Below are positions 25,056 to 39,857 of a stretch of DNA of 41,731 nt, piece by piece. Source of the stretch: Myxococcota bacterium (GTDB taxonomy: Bacteria; Myxococcota_A; UBA9160; UBA4427); contig JANQEL010000078.1 in the NCBI GenBank assembly GCA_028278345.1, positions 1 through 41,731 of the forward strand, read 5' to 3'. The notes beneath the pieces are model-generated. The model did no database searches. It was given only the letters and a program-made list of their open reading frames with translations, and was not told where the DNA came from. The first letter of the stretch is position 1. Every line of letters begins with the position of its first letter. The translations under genes and the position numbers were made by a program.

Positions 25056-26719
25056 GTCGATGCCTGTTCCGGTGGGTTGTCGAGCAGGGCCTCGAGGGTC
25101 GGATCGAGCTCGATCGGAATCTCGCTCCCCGCACGCAGCCGACCCAGCATGCGAAGCTCGAGTCGCGAATCGTGCAGGCTCGCCTTGCCCGAGTTGCTCG
25201 TTCTTGGGTCGAGTTCCTTCGGTTGCAGCGCGCGGAACAGATGACCGCCGCCGTGATAGAAGGTGAAGCCCAATACGCTCAGCGCGGCCGGTCGGCGCGA
25301 CAGAATGTCGACGATCGCAGCGAACCCCATGCGCGGTGCATGGCCGGCAAGCCAGAACAGCAACATGCGAACGAGGTCGCTCTCGAAGTGAAAGCGGACC
25401 CGGGGGTGGCGACGTGCGAGTTCTTCCCGAATGGCATCGACTCGCCCGCGATGGTCGCCAGCGAACGCGTCGACCTTCAACAGACTGTCGACGCAGACGA
25501 CTTCGCGGAGTCCGGCCTCGTCGACCGCGCGGTCGATGGCATCGCTTCGATGTTCGAAGAGTTTGTCGAGGTAGGCGTAGGAGACATAGAGCGAATCGCA
25601 GCGACGCCCGAAGTCGCTCGCATCTGCGGCATCGAAGGGGAGGTGTTCGACGGTCGTGTTGAGGCGAACCACGACGTCGTGGGCGTCGATCTCCTCGCCG
25701 CGTCGCGCGCCCACGAGCGATCCGGCCGGTCCCACCAGGGCGATTTGCTTCCCGGTCACCTCGCCGAGCGAAAACTCCCGCGATTCCGACTGCTTGTCGC
25801 GAAAACCCTCGATGGCACTCGAGAGGTCGGCCGGCTCGAGATTCGGGCCGCGGAAGCTCGCGAGATCGTCATTCGCCTCACCGCAGGCAGGCGATGCGGC
25901 GAGCTGCTCCCACAAGGCGACGTGTCCGTGCGCCCAGTGGTGTCCGGCTTCGCGTTTCTCGTAGCGCGTGACGTCGAGCGCGCGGCGCAGCGACTGCCAC
26001 TGTCGCCACGCATCGTTGGTCTGCAGCACGTCCACTTCCACGCGATGCGATCGCTGCACTCGACAGTCGAGGATCCGTTCCGGTCGAAACTCGTCCACGC
26101 CCTTGGCAGGTTCGCGCAAGGGGACGCCATCGAGGGAGCCCGCCCGCGCGAGTGCATCGAGAATCACCACCGGCTCGCGGCCGTGCTTGCGACACAGCGA
26201 GAGCACGCATGCCGAGATCTCTCCTTCCCCCTCGATCGCGAAGCGCGCACGCCGTGGCATGCGCAGCACCGGCCAGAGGAAGGTGCGTTCGATGGCGCGC
26301 CGCGCACGCTGCTCGGGGGAGGCTTCGAACCAGGCGGTCGGGTTGGCGATGCAATGGCGCGGTAGATCGGGGGCCTCGAGCAGGTCCGAGGCGGACAGGA
26401 AATGAGAGACACCGAACGTCGCCAACCGTTCGCGTAGCGGGCGCTGGTTCGCCGAGTAGAGGATGACCAGGGTGCGCCCCGGATCCTCTTCGCGAAGGTT
26501 CTCGACCGGGCGTACCTCGATGCCCTTCACCCTGGTCTTCCACTTCGCCGGATCGGAATCGATCAAGTGGTCGAGGGCGAGGGGGACGAGATCGTGGACC
26601 GCGCGGAAGGCCCCCCCCGCCGCCCAGCCGATGAGCCGGGTGCCGGGCCGTTCGAGTAGGGCGAAAGCCTGCGCTTGCTGATCGGGCACTGCGAGTACAC
26701 GCCCGATCTCGTCGGCCAT
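25052..26719 (-). CDS. Paralogue C: tandem Rossmann-like domains + GT29 (sialyltransferase)-like domain
   Basis: The product is about 555 aa from ATG near 26719; an upstream in-frame GTG at 26785 is an alternative, and neither has a strong ribosome site. The first Rossmann-like unit (~27-120) has RLIGWAAGGAF and HLIDSDPAKW. The second (~158-222) has a degraded glycine loop, FAIEGEGEISA, where A, B and D have G-A-G-x-L-G. The GT29-like domain (~323-530) has KQIALVGP, DAHDVVVRLNTT, APRMGFAAIVDIL, FTFYHGGGHLF and H516-x4-E521 (HDSRLE). It is closer to B than to A in the last motifs. It is translationally coupled by ATGA to the Maf-like gene, which makes it the member most directly tied to protein glycosylation. 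Confidence 0.75.
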   Translation of the reverse strand: MADEIGRVLAVPDQQAQAFALLERPGTRLIGWAAGGAFRAVHDLVPLALDHLIDSDPAKWKTRVKGIEVRPVENLREEDPGRTLVILYSANQRPLRERLATFGVSHFLSASDLLEAPDLPRHCIANPTAWFEASPEQRARRAIERTFLWPVLRMPRRARFAIEGEGEISACVLSLCRKHGREPVVILDALARAGSLDGVPLREPAKGVDEFRPERILDCRVQRSHRVEVDVLQTNDAWRQWQSLRRALDVTRYEKREAGHHWAHGHVALWEQLAASPACGEANDDLASFRGPNLEPADLSSAIEGFRDKQSESREFSLGEVTGKQIALVGPAGSLVGARRGEEIDAHDVVVRLNTTVEHLPFDAADASDFGRRCDSLYVSYAYLDKLFEHRSDAIDRAVDEAGLREVVCVDSLLKVDAFAGDHRGRVDAIREELARRHPRVRFHFESDLVRMLLFWLAGHAPRMGFAAIVDILSRRPAALSVLGFTFYHGGGHLFRALQPKELDPRTSNSGKASLHDSRLELRMLGRLRAGSEIPIELDPTLEALLDNPPEQAST

Positions 26720-26785
26720 CGGTTCGCGTGCCCGCCGCGGTTTCGCGAAGGTGGGCTGGATTGGGATCGCTCGGTTTGGCTGCAC

Positions 26786-26949
26786 GGTGTTCCGCTGCGA
26801 AGCGGAGGGGCGTCGTGTTGATCGACCGCAAGGTCGCAGCGCTGAATCGATGATGTGCTGCGACCCGGCGTGGGGAACCCGCGATTCGCGCGGCTCGCTA
26901 TGGGAATTGTCGCCGCAGGTCGCGCATACTCCGCAGCCAGGGGGGATGC
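26786..26949. promoter_or_regulatory. Divergent intergenic region with hairpin
   Basis: The region separates paralogue C (minus) and murJ (plus). It contains an inverted repeat TCCGCT/AGCGGA (26791-26796 and 26801-26806) with a four-base loop, which would fold in the paralogue C leader just upstream of the alternative GTG start. No reliable promoter pair was recognised. A purine-rich GGGGG stretch at 26941-26945 is a possible ribosome site for the GTG start of murJ. Confidence 0.35.
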
Positions 26950-28520
26950 GTGGCCGTCGAGCCGGAACAACCAGGTGGGTTGGGGGAAGCGCGTGCGTCG
27001 CGCCTCGGCGCCGCGGCTGTGCTTCTCGCTGCGAGTGTCCTGCTCTCGCGCGTCATCGGTTATCTGCGCGACGTCGCGTTGGCGGTGCAGGTCGGGCCCG
27101 GACCGGAAACCGACGCATTCTTCGTCGCCTTTCTCATTCCCGACGTTCTCAACTACCTGCTCGCGGGCGGCGCTCTCGCAATCGCCTTCATCCCTCTATA
27201 CAACCGCGTGCGCAGACGCGATGGTGAGGAAGAGGGCGATCGGCTCTTCGGCAGCGTGCTCGGAACCGTCGGCACGTTCGCAATCCTGGGAACGCTGGCG
27301 CTCTGGCTCGCGACGCCGGCCCTGGTCGCCATCGCCTTCGATGAGTTCGACCCGGGAACCCAGGAGCTCACGGTTCGACTCACGCGGATCGTCCTCCCCG
27401 CACAGATCTTCTTCCTGACCGGCGGCCTGCTGCGCGCCGTGTTGATGGCCCACGGCCGCTTCGCCGCCCAGGCGGCTGCACCTCTCGTATACAACGGCGC
27501 GACCATCGCGGGCGGTCTGCTGACCGGAACGGTCGAAGGTTTCGCCTGGGGCGTGCTCGTCGGCGCGGCCGTTGGGAATTGGTTGATCCCCCTGATCGAG
27601 ATCACACGGGTGAAGCGTGTGCACCCGCGCTTCGCTCCATTGAGTGCCCACTTCCGCGCATACCTCGTCCTCGCACTCCCGCTGATGCTCGGCGTTTCCC
27701 TCGTCACCGTGGACGAGTGGTACGAGAAGTACTTCGGCGCCCAGCTCGCCGCGGGCACCGTCGCGCAGCTCAGCTTCGCGCGGAAGTTGATGATGGCGCC
27801 GGTCGCGATCGTCGGACAAGCCGTGGCCGCCGCCGCGCTCCCGGTACTCTCGCGCTTCTACGCCGAAGATCGCGAGCATGAACTGAACGAAACACTGGAG
27901 CGTACCCTCGTCCGTAGCGTCGCCGTGGCATTGCTGGCCGCGGGTGGTTTCGCGGTCTTCGCGCCGGCCATCGTGAGCGTAGTCTACGAGTACGGTCGCT
28001 TCGACGCCGCAGCCAGTGAGGCGGTCAGCGGCCTGCTTGCCATCCTCAGTTTCGCCGTGCCGGGTTGGGTCACCCAGCAGATCGCCGTGCGCGCCTTCTA
28101 TGCGCGCGAAGAGATGTGGCGGGCGATGGGCCTGGGCACGGGGATCGCGCTCCTCGCCTTGCCCCTCTACGCGGCCTTCGGTCGCGAAGCCGGAGCGGTG
28201 GGGCTCGCGTGGGCGGGTGTCATCGCGATCAGCGTGAACGCACTCGCGACTCTGTTGTGGGCGCGTGCCCGGTTCGCGGCGCCGTCTCCCGTGCGTTGGT
28301 TCGAGAGCGTGCTTCGCTCGGGGAGCGTCGCCCTGGTGGCGGCGTTCGGCAGCGGCTGGCTACTCGTCAACGTCGTTCCCGAGACCCTCGCCATCCTCGA
28401 ACTCGCGATCGGCGGCGCCGCCTATCTCGCGATTGCCCTCGGCCTCGGCTACGTGGTGCGCGAAGACGCCGTGCACGGGGTGGTGCTCGCGCGGCTGCGC
28501 CGGAACAAGGAAAGCGACGC

Positions 28521-28524
<4 letters not shown>
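26950..28524 (+). CDS. murJ: MurJ/MviN-type lipid II flippase (MOP superfamily)
   Basis: The product is 524 aa from GTG at 26950. It is a polytopic membrane protein with about 14 hydrophobic segments and the MurJ hallmarks: AAAVLLAASVLLSRVIGYLRD at the N-terminus, DAFFVAFLIPDVLNYLLAGGAL (loop and TM2), and GQAVAAAALPVLSRF in the middle. MurJ flips undecaprenyl-linked peptidoglycan precursors across the inner membrane; related MOP flippases export other lipid-linked glycans. Because it borders the glycosylation island and is not beside mur genes, it could serve that glycan instead (inference). Its stop overlaps the oxoprolinase start (GTGA). Confidence 0.88.
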
Positions 28525-32147
<3,623 letters not shown>

Positions 32148-32189
32148 TCGGTCTCGGGCGCGATTCGCTCGGCTCCATCACCTGGCCAC

Positions 32190-32218
32190 TTGCCGCTGAA
32201 CCGCCGGCACCGTAATGT
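32190..32218 (+). promoter_or_regulatory. Sigma70-like promoter of tRNA-Lys
   Basis: TTGCCG (32190-32195) and TAATGT (32213-32218) are separated by exactly 17 bp and end seven bases before the tRNA 5' end at 32225. This is the best -35/-10 match found in the window. Confidence 0.6.
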
Positions 32219-32224
32219 CCGCCC

Positions 32225-32300
32225 GGGCGCGTAGCTCAATTGGCAGAGCAAGTGGCTCTTAACCACTAGGTTCGGGGTTCGATTCCCCGCGCGCTCACCA
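32225..32300 (+). tRNA. tRNA-Lys(CTT)
   Basis: A 76-base cloverleaf. The acceptor GGGCGCG pairs with CGCGCTC (one G-U), the anticodon loop is CTCTTAA with anticodon CTT closed by AGTGG/CCACT, the T arm is GGGG-TTCGATT-CCCC, and the 3' CCA is encoded. Confidence 0.96.
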
Positions 32301-32314
32301 TTCGCTCTTTCTCC

Positions 32315-32356
32315 GCAAGTGTGCAGAGCACACTTGCTAGGCCGCGGGCGCTTCGA
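32315..32356 (+). repeat. Palindromic repeat copy 1 (hairpin plus conserved GC-rich tail)
   Basis: Arms GCAAGTGTGC (32315-32324) and GCACACTTGC (32328-32337) are perfect inverted repeats around AGA. A tail TAGGCCGCGGGCGCTTCGA follows. A second copy near 39194 has the same layout with a compensated base-pair change. It lies 15 bp after tRNA-Lys. It could be a REP-like element or a terminator; there is no long T run, although CTTTTC follows the tail. Confidence 0.75.
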
Positions 32357-32480
32357 CTTTTCGCGCGTGGGCCAGGTCGCAAGCGTCTTCTGCCAAACGC
32401 TTGCGGTGCGACTGGGTCGCCGACCGTCCGCGCGGATGGCGGTCAGCTCTCGTGGGTCGTTCGGGCTACCTTGGGTGTGG

Positions 32481-32566
32481 GCCGGGATGGCGGAATTGGT
32501 AGACGCAGTGGCCTTAGGAGCCACCGCCCTCGTGGCGTGCAGGTTCGAGTCCTGTTCCCGGTACCA
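32481..32566 (+). tRNA. tRNA-Leu(TAG)
   Basis: An 86-base class II tRNA. The acceptor is GCCGGGA/TCCCGGT, the D arm is GGCGGAATTGGTAGAC, and the anticodon stem GTGGC/GCCAC encloses CTTAGGA with anticodon TAG. A short variable arm (CCCTCGTGGC) and T loop TTCGAGT are present, and CCA is encoded. Confidence 0.95.
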
Positions 32567-32797
32567 GCGGCGCCTCCCTGGCAGCCCGTGCGCGGCCTCG
32601 GCCCAGGGTGGCCCTGAGCAAGAGGGCGGGGCTATGCTGCGCCCGCTCGAAAGCCCGGCGGTGGCCGCTCGCCCCAATTCCTTTGCCGGATTTCGCGCGT
32701 TTTCCCTCCTATCCCCAGGCTTTCGGCGATTCGGCCCCGGTGCGCCCGCCCGGCGGCATCTCGCGCGGTCACTTATTAAAGAAGGACGAAATTGGTC

Positions 32798-34153
32798 ATG
32801 AGCTCGAAGAAGAAGGGCGGCGCAGCGCCGGTCGAAGAAATCAGCGTTTCGACCGAGGAAGTGAGCGCTGTCGTCCACAGCATTGGGGTGACGGTGCCCC
32901 GCTCGCGGGTCGCGAGCGCCTTCGACCGCACCTACCGCGACCTCGCCCGCACCGCGAGCATCAAGGGCTTCCGCAAGGGCAAGGTGCCGCGCTCGGTCCT
33001 CGAGAAGATGTACGGCGCGTCGATCCCCGAGGAGATCGAGCGCGTCCTGATCCAGGAGACAATCCAGGAGGCGGTCGAGAGGAGCGGTCTCGAACCCCTG
33101 GTGCAGCCCGACGTCGAAGCCGGTGAGCCGAAGATCGACTCCGACTTCGAATACACCCTGCGCATCGAGGTGAAGCCCGAGGTCGAACTGCCCGACCTCG
33201 ACGGCCTGCCCGCCAAGGCGCCGGTGGTTCGCGTCGACGACGAAGAGGTCGACGCCGAACTCGAACGCATGCGCGAGGCGAATGCGCCGTGGATCGAAGA
33301 GGCGGAGGACGTCGCCGCCGCCGAAGGACACACCATTACCTTCGACTACGAGGGCAGCGTCGATGGCGAACTCTTCGAGGGCGGCAAGGCCGAAGGCGTC
33401 GACCTCGAACTCGGCTCGGGCCGCATGATCCCGGGCTTCGAAGAGGGCCTGATCGGCGCGAAGGCCGGCGAGAGCCCGACCCTGAACGTGACCTTCCCCG
33501 AGGAGTACCACGCCGAGAACCTGGCCGGGAAGGAAGCCCAGTTCGCCTGCACCGTGCACGCGATCAAGAAGCGCCAGGTCCCCGAACTCGACGACGAGTT
33601 CGCCAAGGACATGGGCGAGTACGAGAACCTCGACGATCTACGCGACAAGATCCGCGGCGACTTCACGACGCGGCGCGAGCGCGAACGACAGAACGCGATC
33701 GAGCGCAGCGCGATGGATTCGCTGCTCGAACGCTGCGAGTTCGACGTGCCCCCGGGCATCGTCGAACGCCAGCTCGAACACCAGATCCAGCAGATGCATC
33801 AGCAGTTCCAGGGGCAGATCCCGCCGGACATCCTGAACCAACAGCTCGCGCGCATGCGCGAAGACGGCCGCGACGCTGCAGAGCGGCGCGTGCGCGAATC
33901 CTTCGTGCTCGAAGCCCTGGTCAAGGCGGGCGAACTCACCACCAGCGACGAGGACGTGGAAGAGCGCTACGTCGAGATGGCCGAAGGGCAGGGCATGGAG
34001 GTCGAGCAGGTCAAGCAGATGGCTGCGGCCCAGGGCTGGGGCGACGCGATTCGCGCGGAGATCCTGGACAAGAAGGCGCTTGAATATCTAGTCGCCAAAG
34101 CTACGGTCGAAGATCTCGTCGAAGAGGAGTCTGACGAAGCGTCAGACGAGTAG
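32798..34153 (+). CDS. tig: Trigger factor (ribosome-associated chaperone, PPIase)
   Basis: The product is about 451 aa from ATG at 32798, with GAAGGA 11 bases upstream; TTG at 32792 is an alternative. The N-terminal ribosome-binding domain carries the signature GFRKGKVPRSVLEKMYG (family G-F-R-x-G-K-x-P). A FKBP-type PPIase domain spans about 150-240 (TITFDYEGSVDGELFEGGKAE, MIPGFEEGLIGAKAGE). A C-terminal helical chaperone domain follows, with an acidic tail. It binds nascent chains at the ribosome exit. It heads the conserved tig-clpP-clpX-lon cluster, but a 471-bp gap to clpP suggests separate promoter control. Confidence 0.96.
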   Translation: MSSKKKGGAAPVEEISVSTEEVSAVVHSIGVTVPRSRVASAFDRTYRDLARTASIKGFRKGKVPRSVLEKMYGASIPEEIERVLIQETIQEAVERSGLEPLVQPDVEAGEPKIDSDFEYTLRIEVKPEVELPDLDGLPAKAPVVRVDDEEVDAELERMREANAPWIEEAEDVAAAEGHTITFDYEGSVDGELFEGGKAEGVDLELGSGRMIPGFEEGLIGAKAGESPTLNVTFPEEYHAENLAGKEAQFACTVHAIKKRQVPELDDEFAKDMGEYENLDDLRDKIRGDFTTRRERERQNAIERSAMDSLLERCEFDVPPGIVERQLEHQIQQMHQQFQGQIPPDILNQQLARMREDGRDAAERRVRESFVLEALVKAGELTTSDEDVEERYVEMAEGQGMEVEQVKQMAAAQGWGDAIRAEILDKKALEYLVAKATVEDLVEEESDEASDE

Positions 34154-34624
34154 AGAGACGAATCGGAAAGTGAGTCGACGGAAAGCGGGTCGACCGACCA
34201 GGCACGCGACACCATCAACCGGGGGGAGGTTTCACCGAGCCGCTGACAGCCCGCCACAGCGCAACCCGCAACGAGCTGGATTCTCGAGCAGACGCGAGCA
34301 AGTGTTCAGTTCTTGAGAAATCAGCTTGAGAAAGCCGGCGCAACTACCCTGTCGGCTTCCTGAAAATCCCCGATCCCCCCCCCGGAAGCATCGATCGGCG
34401 CTGTCCTGTACGACGAGAATGTGGTGAGTCGGCCCGAGCGCGAGGAGTGCAGGGCGCTCGGCTTCCCCCCTATACTGGATCCGATCCAGGGGGGAGGAGT
34501 CGCGATCGCGCGCGCGGTCCAGCGCCGCGTGGGGCGACGCCAACCCGCCGGTGGAAAAAGCGAATTCGTCCGGGAGCGGCGCCCGCGTCCCGGCCTCGAG
34601 ACAGACGGTGGAAGAACGCAGACC
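34154..34624 (+). promoter_or_regulatory. tig-clpP intergenic region with -10-like box and dyad
   Basis: The 471-bp region has no convincing gene. TATACT (34471-34476) overlaps a perfect dyad CTGGATC-C-GATCCAG (34475-34489), about 135 bp before clpP. A -35 match at proper spacing is weak. The arrangement fits an operator over a -10 box, possibly giving clpP its own stress-responsive promoter. Confidence 0.4.
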
Positions 34625-35323
34625 ATGACTTTGATTCCGATGGTGATCGAGCAGAGCCAGCGCGGCGAACGCTCCTTCGACATCTACTCCCGCCTGCTGC
34701 GGGATCGCATCATCTTTCTCGGCACCGAGATCAACGACGACATTGCCAACCTCGTCGTGGCGCAATTGCTCTTCCTCGAGGCCGACGACCCGGAGAAGGA
34801 CATTCACCTCTACATCAATTCACCCGGGGGTTCGGTGACGGCGGGGCTCGCGATCTACGACACGATGCAGTTCGTGCGGCCCGACGTGAACACCACCTGC
34901 ATCGGGCAGGCGGCCTCGATGGGAGCCTGGCTCCTCGCCGCGGGCGAGAAGGGCAAGCGCACGGCGCTGAGCAACGCACGCGTCATGATCCACCAGCCGA
35001 TGGGTGGGGCGCGCGGCCAGGCCAGCGACATCGACATCCAGGCCACCGAGATCCTGAAGCTGCGCGCGCGCATGAACGAGATCCTGGCCGACCACACGGG
35101 CAAGCCCGTGGACGTGATCGCTAAGGACACCGAGCGCGATTTCTATCTCTCGGCCGTCGAGGCCGAGGCCTACGGCATCGTCGACAACGTGGTGAGCGAG
35201 CGCCCCGGTGGGGCTTCCGCATCGGGCAATGGGGCCGATCCGGACGCCGGCGGCGATGCTGCCGGTGGCAAGAAGAAGTCGGGCAAGACCGCAAGCAAGA
35301 GTGCTGGCAAGGACGCAGACTAA
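34625..35323 (+). CDS. clpP: ATP-dependent Clp protease proteolytic subunit with extended C-terminus
   Basis: The product is 232 aa from ATG at 34625, which gives the normal ClpP N-terminus ([23 protein letters not shown]). The catalytic triad is Ser98 (QAASMGAW), His123 (MIHQPMGG) and Asp172 (DTERD). [17 protein letters not shown] is the substrate-binding loop. The protein forms the tetradecameric serine protease fed by ClpX. It is about 30-35 residues longer than typical family members: from residue ~194 a Gly/Ala/Asp stretch is followed by a Lys-rich end ([19 protein letters not shown]), probably disordered. clpX follows after 20 bp. Confidence 0.97.
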   Translation: MTLIPMVIEQSQRGERSFDIYSRLLRDRIIFLGTEINDDIANLVVAQLLFLEADDPEKDIHLYINSPGGSVTAGLAIYDTMQFVRPDVNTTCIGQAASMGAWLLAAGEKGKRTALSNARVMIHQPMGGARGQASDIDIQATEILKLRARMNEILADHTGKPVDVIAKDTERDFYLSAVEAEAYGIVDNVVSERPGGASASGNGADPDAGGDAAGGKKKSGKTASKSAGKDAD

Positions 35324-35343
35324 GGACGCATGAGGTCACGAGC

Positions 35344-36597
<1,254 letters not shown>

Positions 36598-36705
36598 CGG
36601 GCGAGAGCCGGTGTCGAGGTTCGCATTTTCTCTGCGGGGCTCACGCCAGATGCGGCGCACGACGATGAGTCCATGAGCAGCTGATTCGAAGGGGGGGACG
36701 CGGAC

Positions 36706-39192
<2,487 letters not shown>

Positions 39193-39193
39193 C

Positions 39194-39235
39194 GCAAGTG
39201 CGCGTGGCGCACTTGCTGGGCCGCGGGCGCTCGAT
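39194..39235 (+). repeat. Palindromic repeat copy 2 (hairpin plus conserved GC-rich tail)
   Basis: Arms GCAAGTGCGC (39194-39203) and GCGCACTTGC (39207-39216) flank GTG. The tail TGGGCCGCGGGCGCTCGA matches copy 1 at 32338-32356 with small differences. The T-A to C-G arm change relative to copy 1 is compensated on both arms. It lies directly after lon and 32 bp before tRNA-Val; REP-like or terminator function are both possible. Confidence 0.75.
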
Positions 39236-39267
39236 CTGTCTCGCTGAGGTAGAGTCCCGCGCCGAGT

Positions 39268-39344
39268 GGGCGCATAGCTCAGTTGGCTAGAGCATCTCGT
39301 TTACACCGAGAGGGTCCGCGGTTCGAGTCCGTGTGCGCCCACCA
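39268..39344 (+). tRNA. tRNA-Val(TAC)
   Basis: A 77-base cloverleaf. Acceptor GGGCGCA/TGCGCCC, anticodon stem TCTCG/CGAGA around TTTACAC with anticodon TAC, T loop TTCGAGT, encoded CCA. A weak -10-like TAGAGT lies at 39250-39255. Confidence 0.96.
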
Positions 39345-39426
39345 CTCAGCGTCGCGTTTTCAGTCACTTGCGCCGGTTCCTTCCGTTGCCGACTCGTTTA
39401 CGCCAGGGCGCACACGGTAGTTCGCT

Positions 39427-39840
39427 CTAGTTTCGCTTTCCGCCGATTGTGACCGTAGCTCTGTTCCGATTCGGGCCATGAACACTTCGAGGTCCGCCCA
39501 AACTGGTCCAGCCGATCGCGACAAGTACGCCATCTCGGAAGACGTACGGCGTGAACTCGTCATCTGTGGTCATCCCGTCGTCGAAGTGACCAGAGCGGTA
39601 GTAGACGATCTCGACAACCGAGTCGCCGTCGCGGAACGTCTCCGGTTGCTTTCTGAATCGAACCGGCAAGTCGTCGTGTGTCGGGTCCAACAGGTTGACG
39701 ACTGAGTCTCGGTCGTCACCGATCTGAACCTGTGCGGCCGCTGCGCGGTAACTGCGAATCGTTGGCCCAATGTTGTTCGTCGCGCACGCGGCCACCAAGA
39801 AGACGGTCCCCAGAGCAATCGGCGCGATACGCAACCTCAT
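39427..39840 (-). CDS. Small outer-membrane-type lipoprotein, SmpA/OmlA or DUF3192-like
   Basis: The product is 137 aa from ATG at 39840, with a strong AGGAGG ribosome site (about 39848-39853). The N-terminus is a lipoprotein signal peptide with lipobox VAAC (Cys19). The mature part has VQIGDDRDSVVNLLDPTHDD and a C-terminal TPYVFRDGVLVAIGW, a pattern of the SmpA/OmlA and DUF3192 fold (small periplasmic lipoproteins). Function unknown. The IS5-family element begins 22 bp upstream of the start, so native transcription is probably cut off; before insertion the gene would have followed ilvN by about 20 bp. Confidence 0.72.
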   Translation of the reverse strand: MRLRIAPIALGTVFLVAACATNNIGPTIRSYRAAAAQVQIGDDRDSVVNLLDPTHDDLPVRFRKQPETFRDGDSVVEIVYYRSGHFDDGMTTDDEFTPYVFRDGVLVAIGWTSLGGPRSVHGPNRNRATVTIGGKRN

Positions 39841-39857
39841 CAGAATTCCTCCTCGGG

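Noticed and set aside
32225..32566. Genomic island integration at tRNA genes
   Set aside because: No integrase, no duplicated tRNA 3' end and no att-like direct repeat near the three tRNAs; the repeat copies are palindromes outside the tRNA ends.
32744..32797. AT-rich TTATTAAAG as a tig -10 box
   Set aside because: It lies within about 20 bases of the start codon and overlaps the ribosome site, with no -35 partner found.
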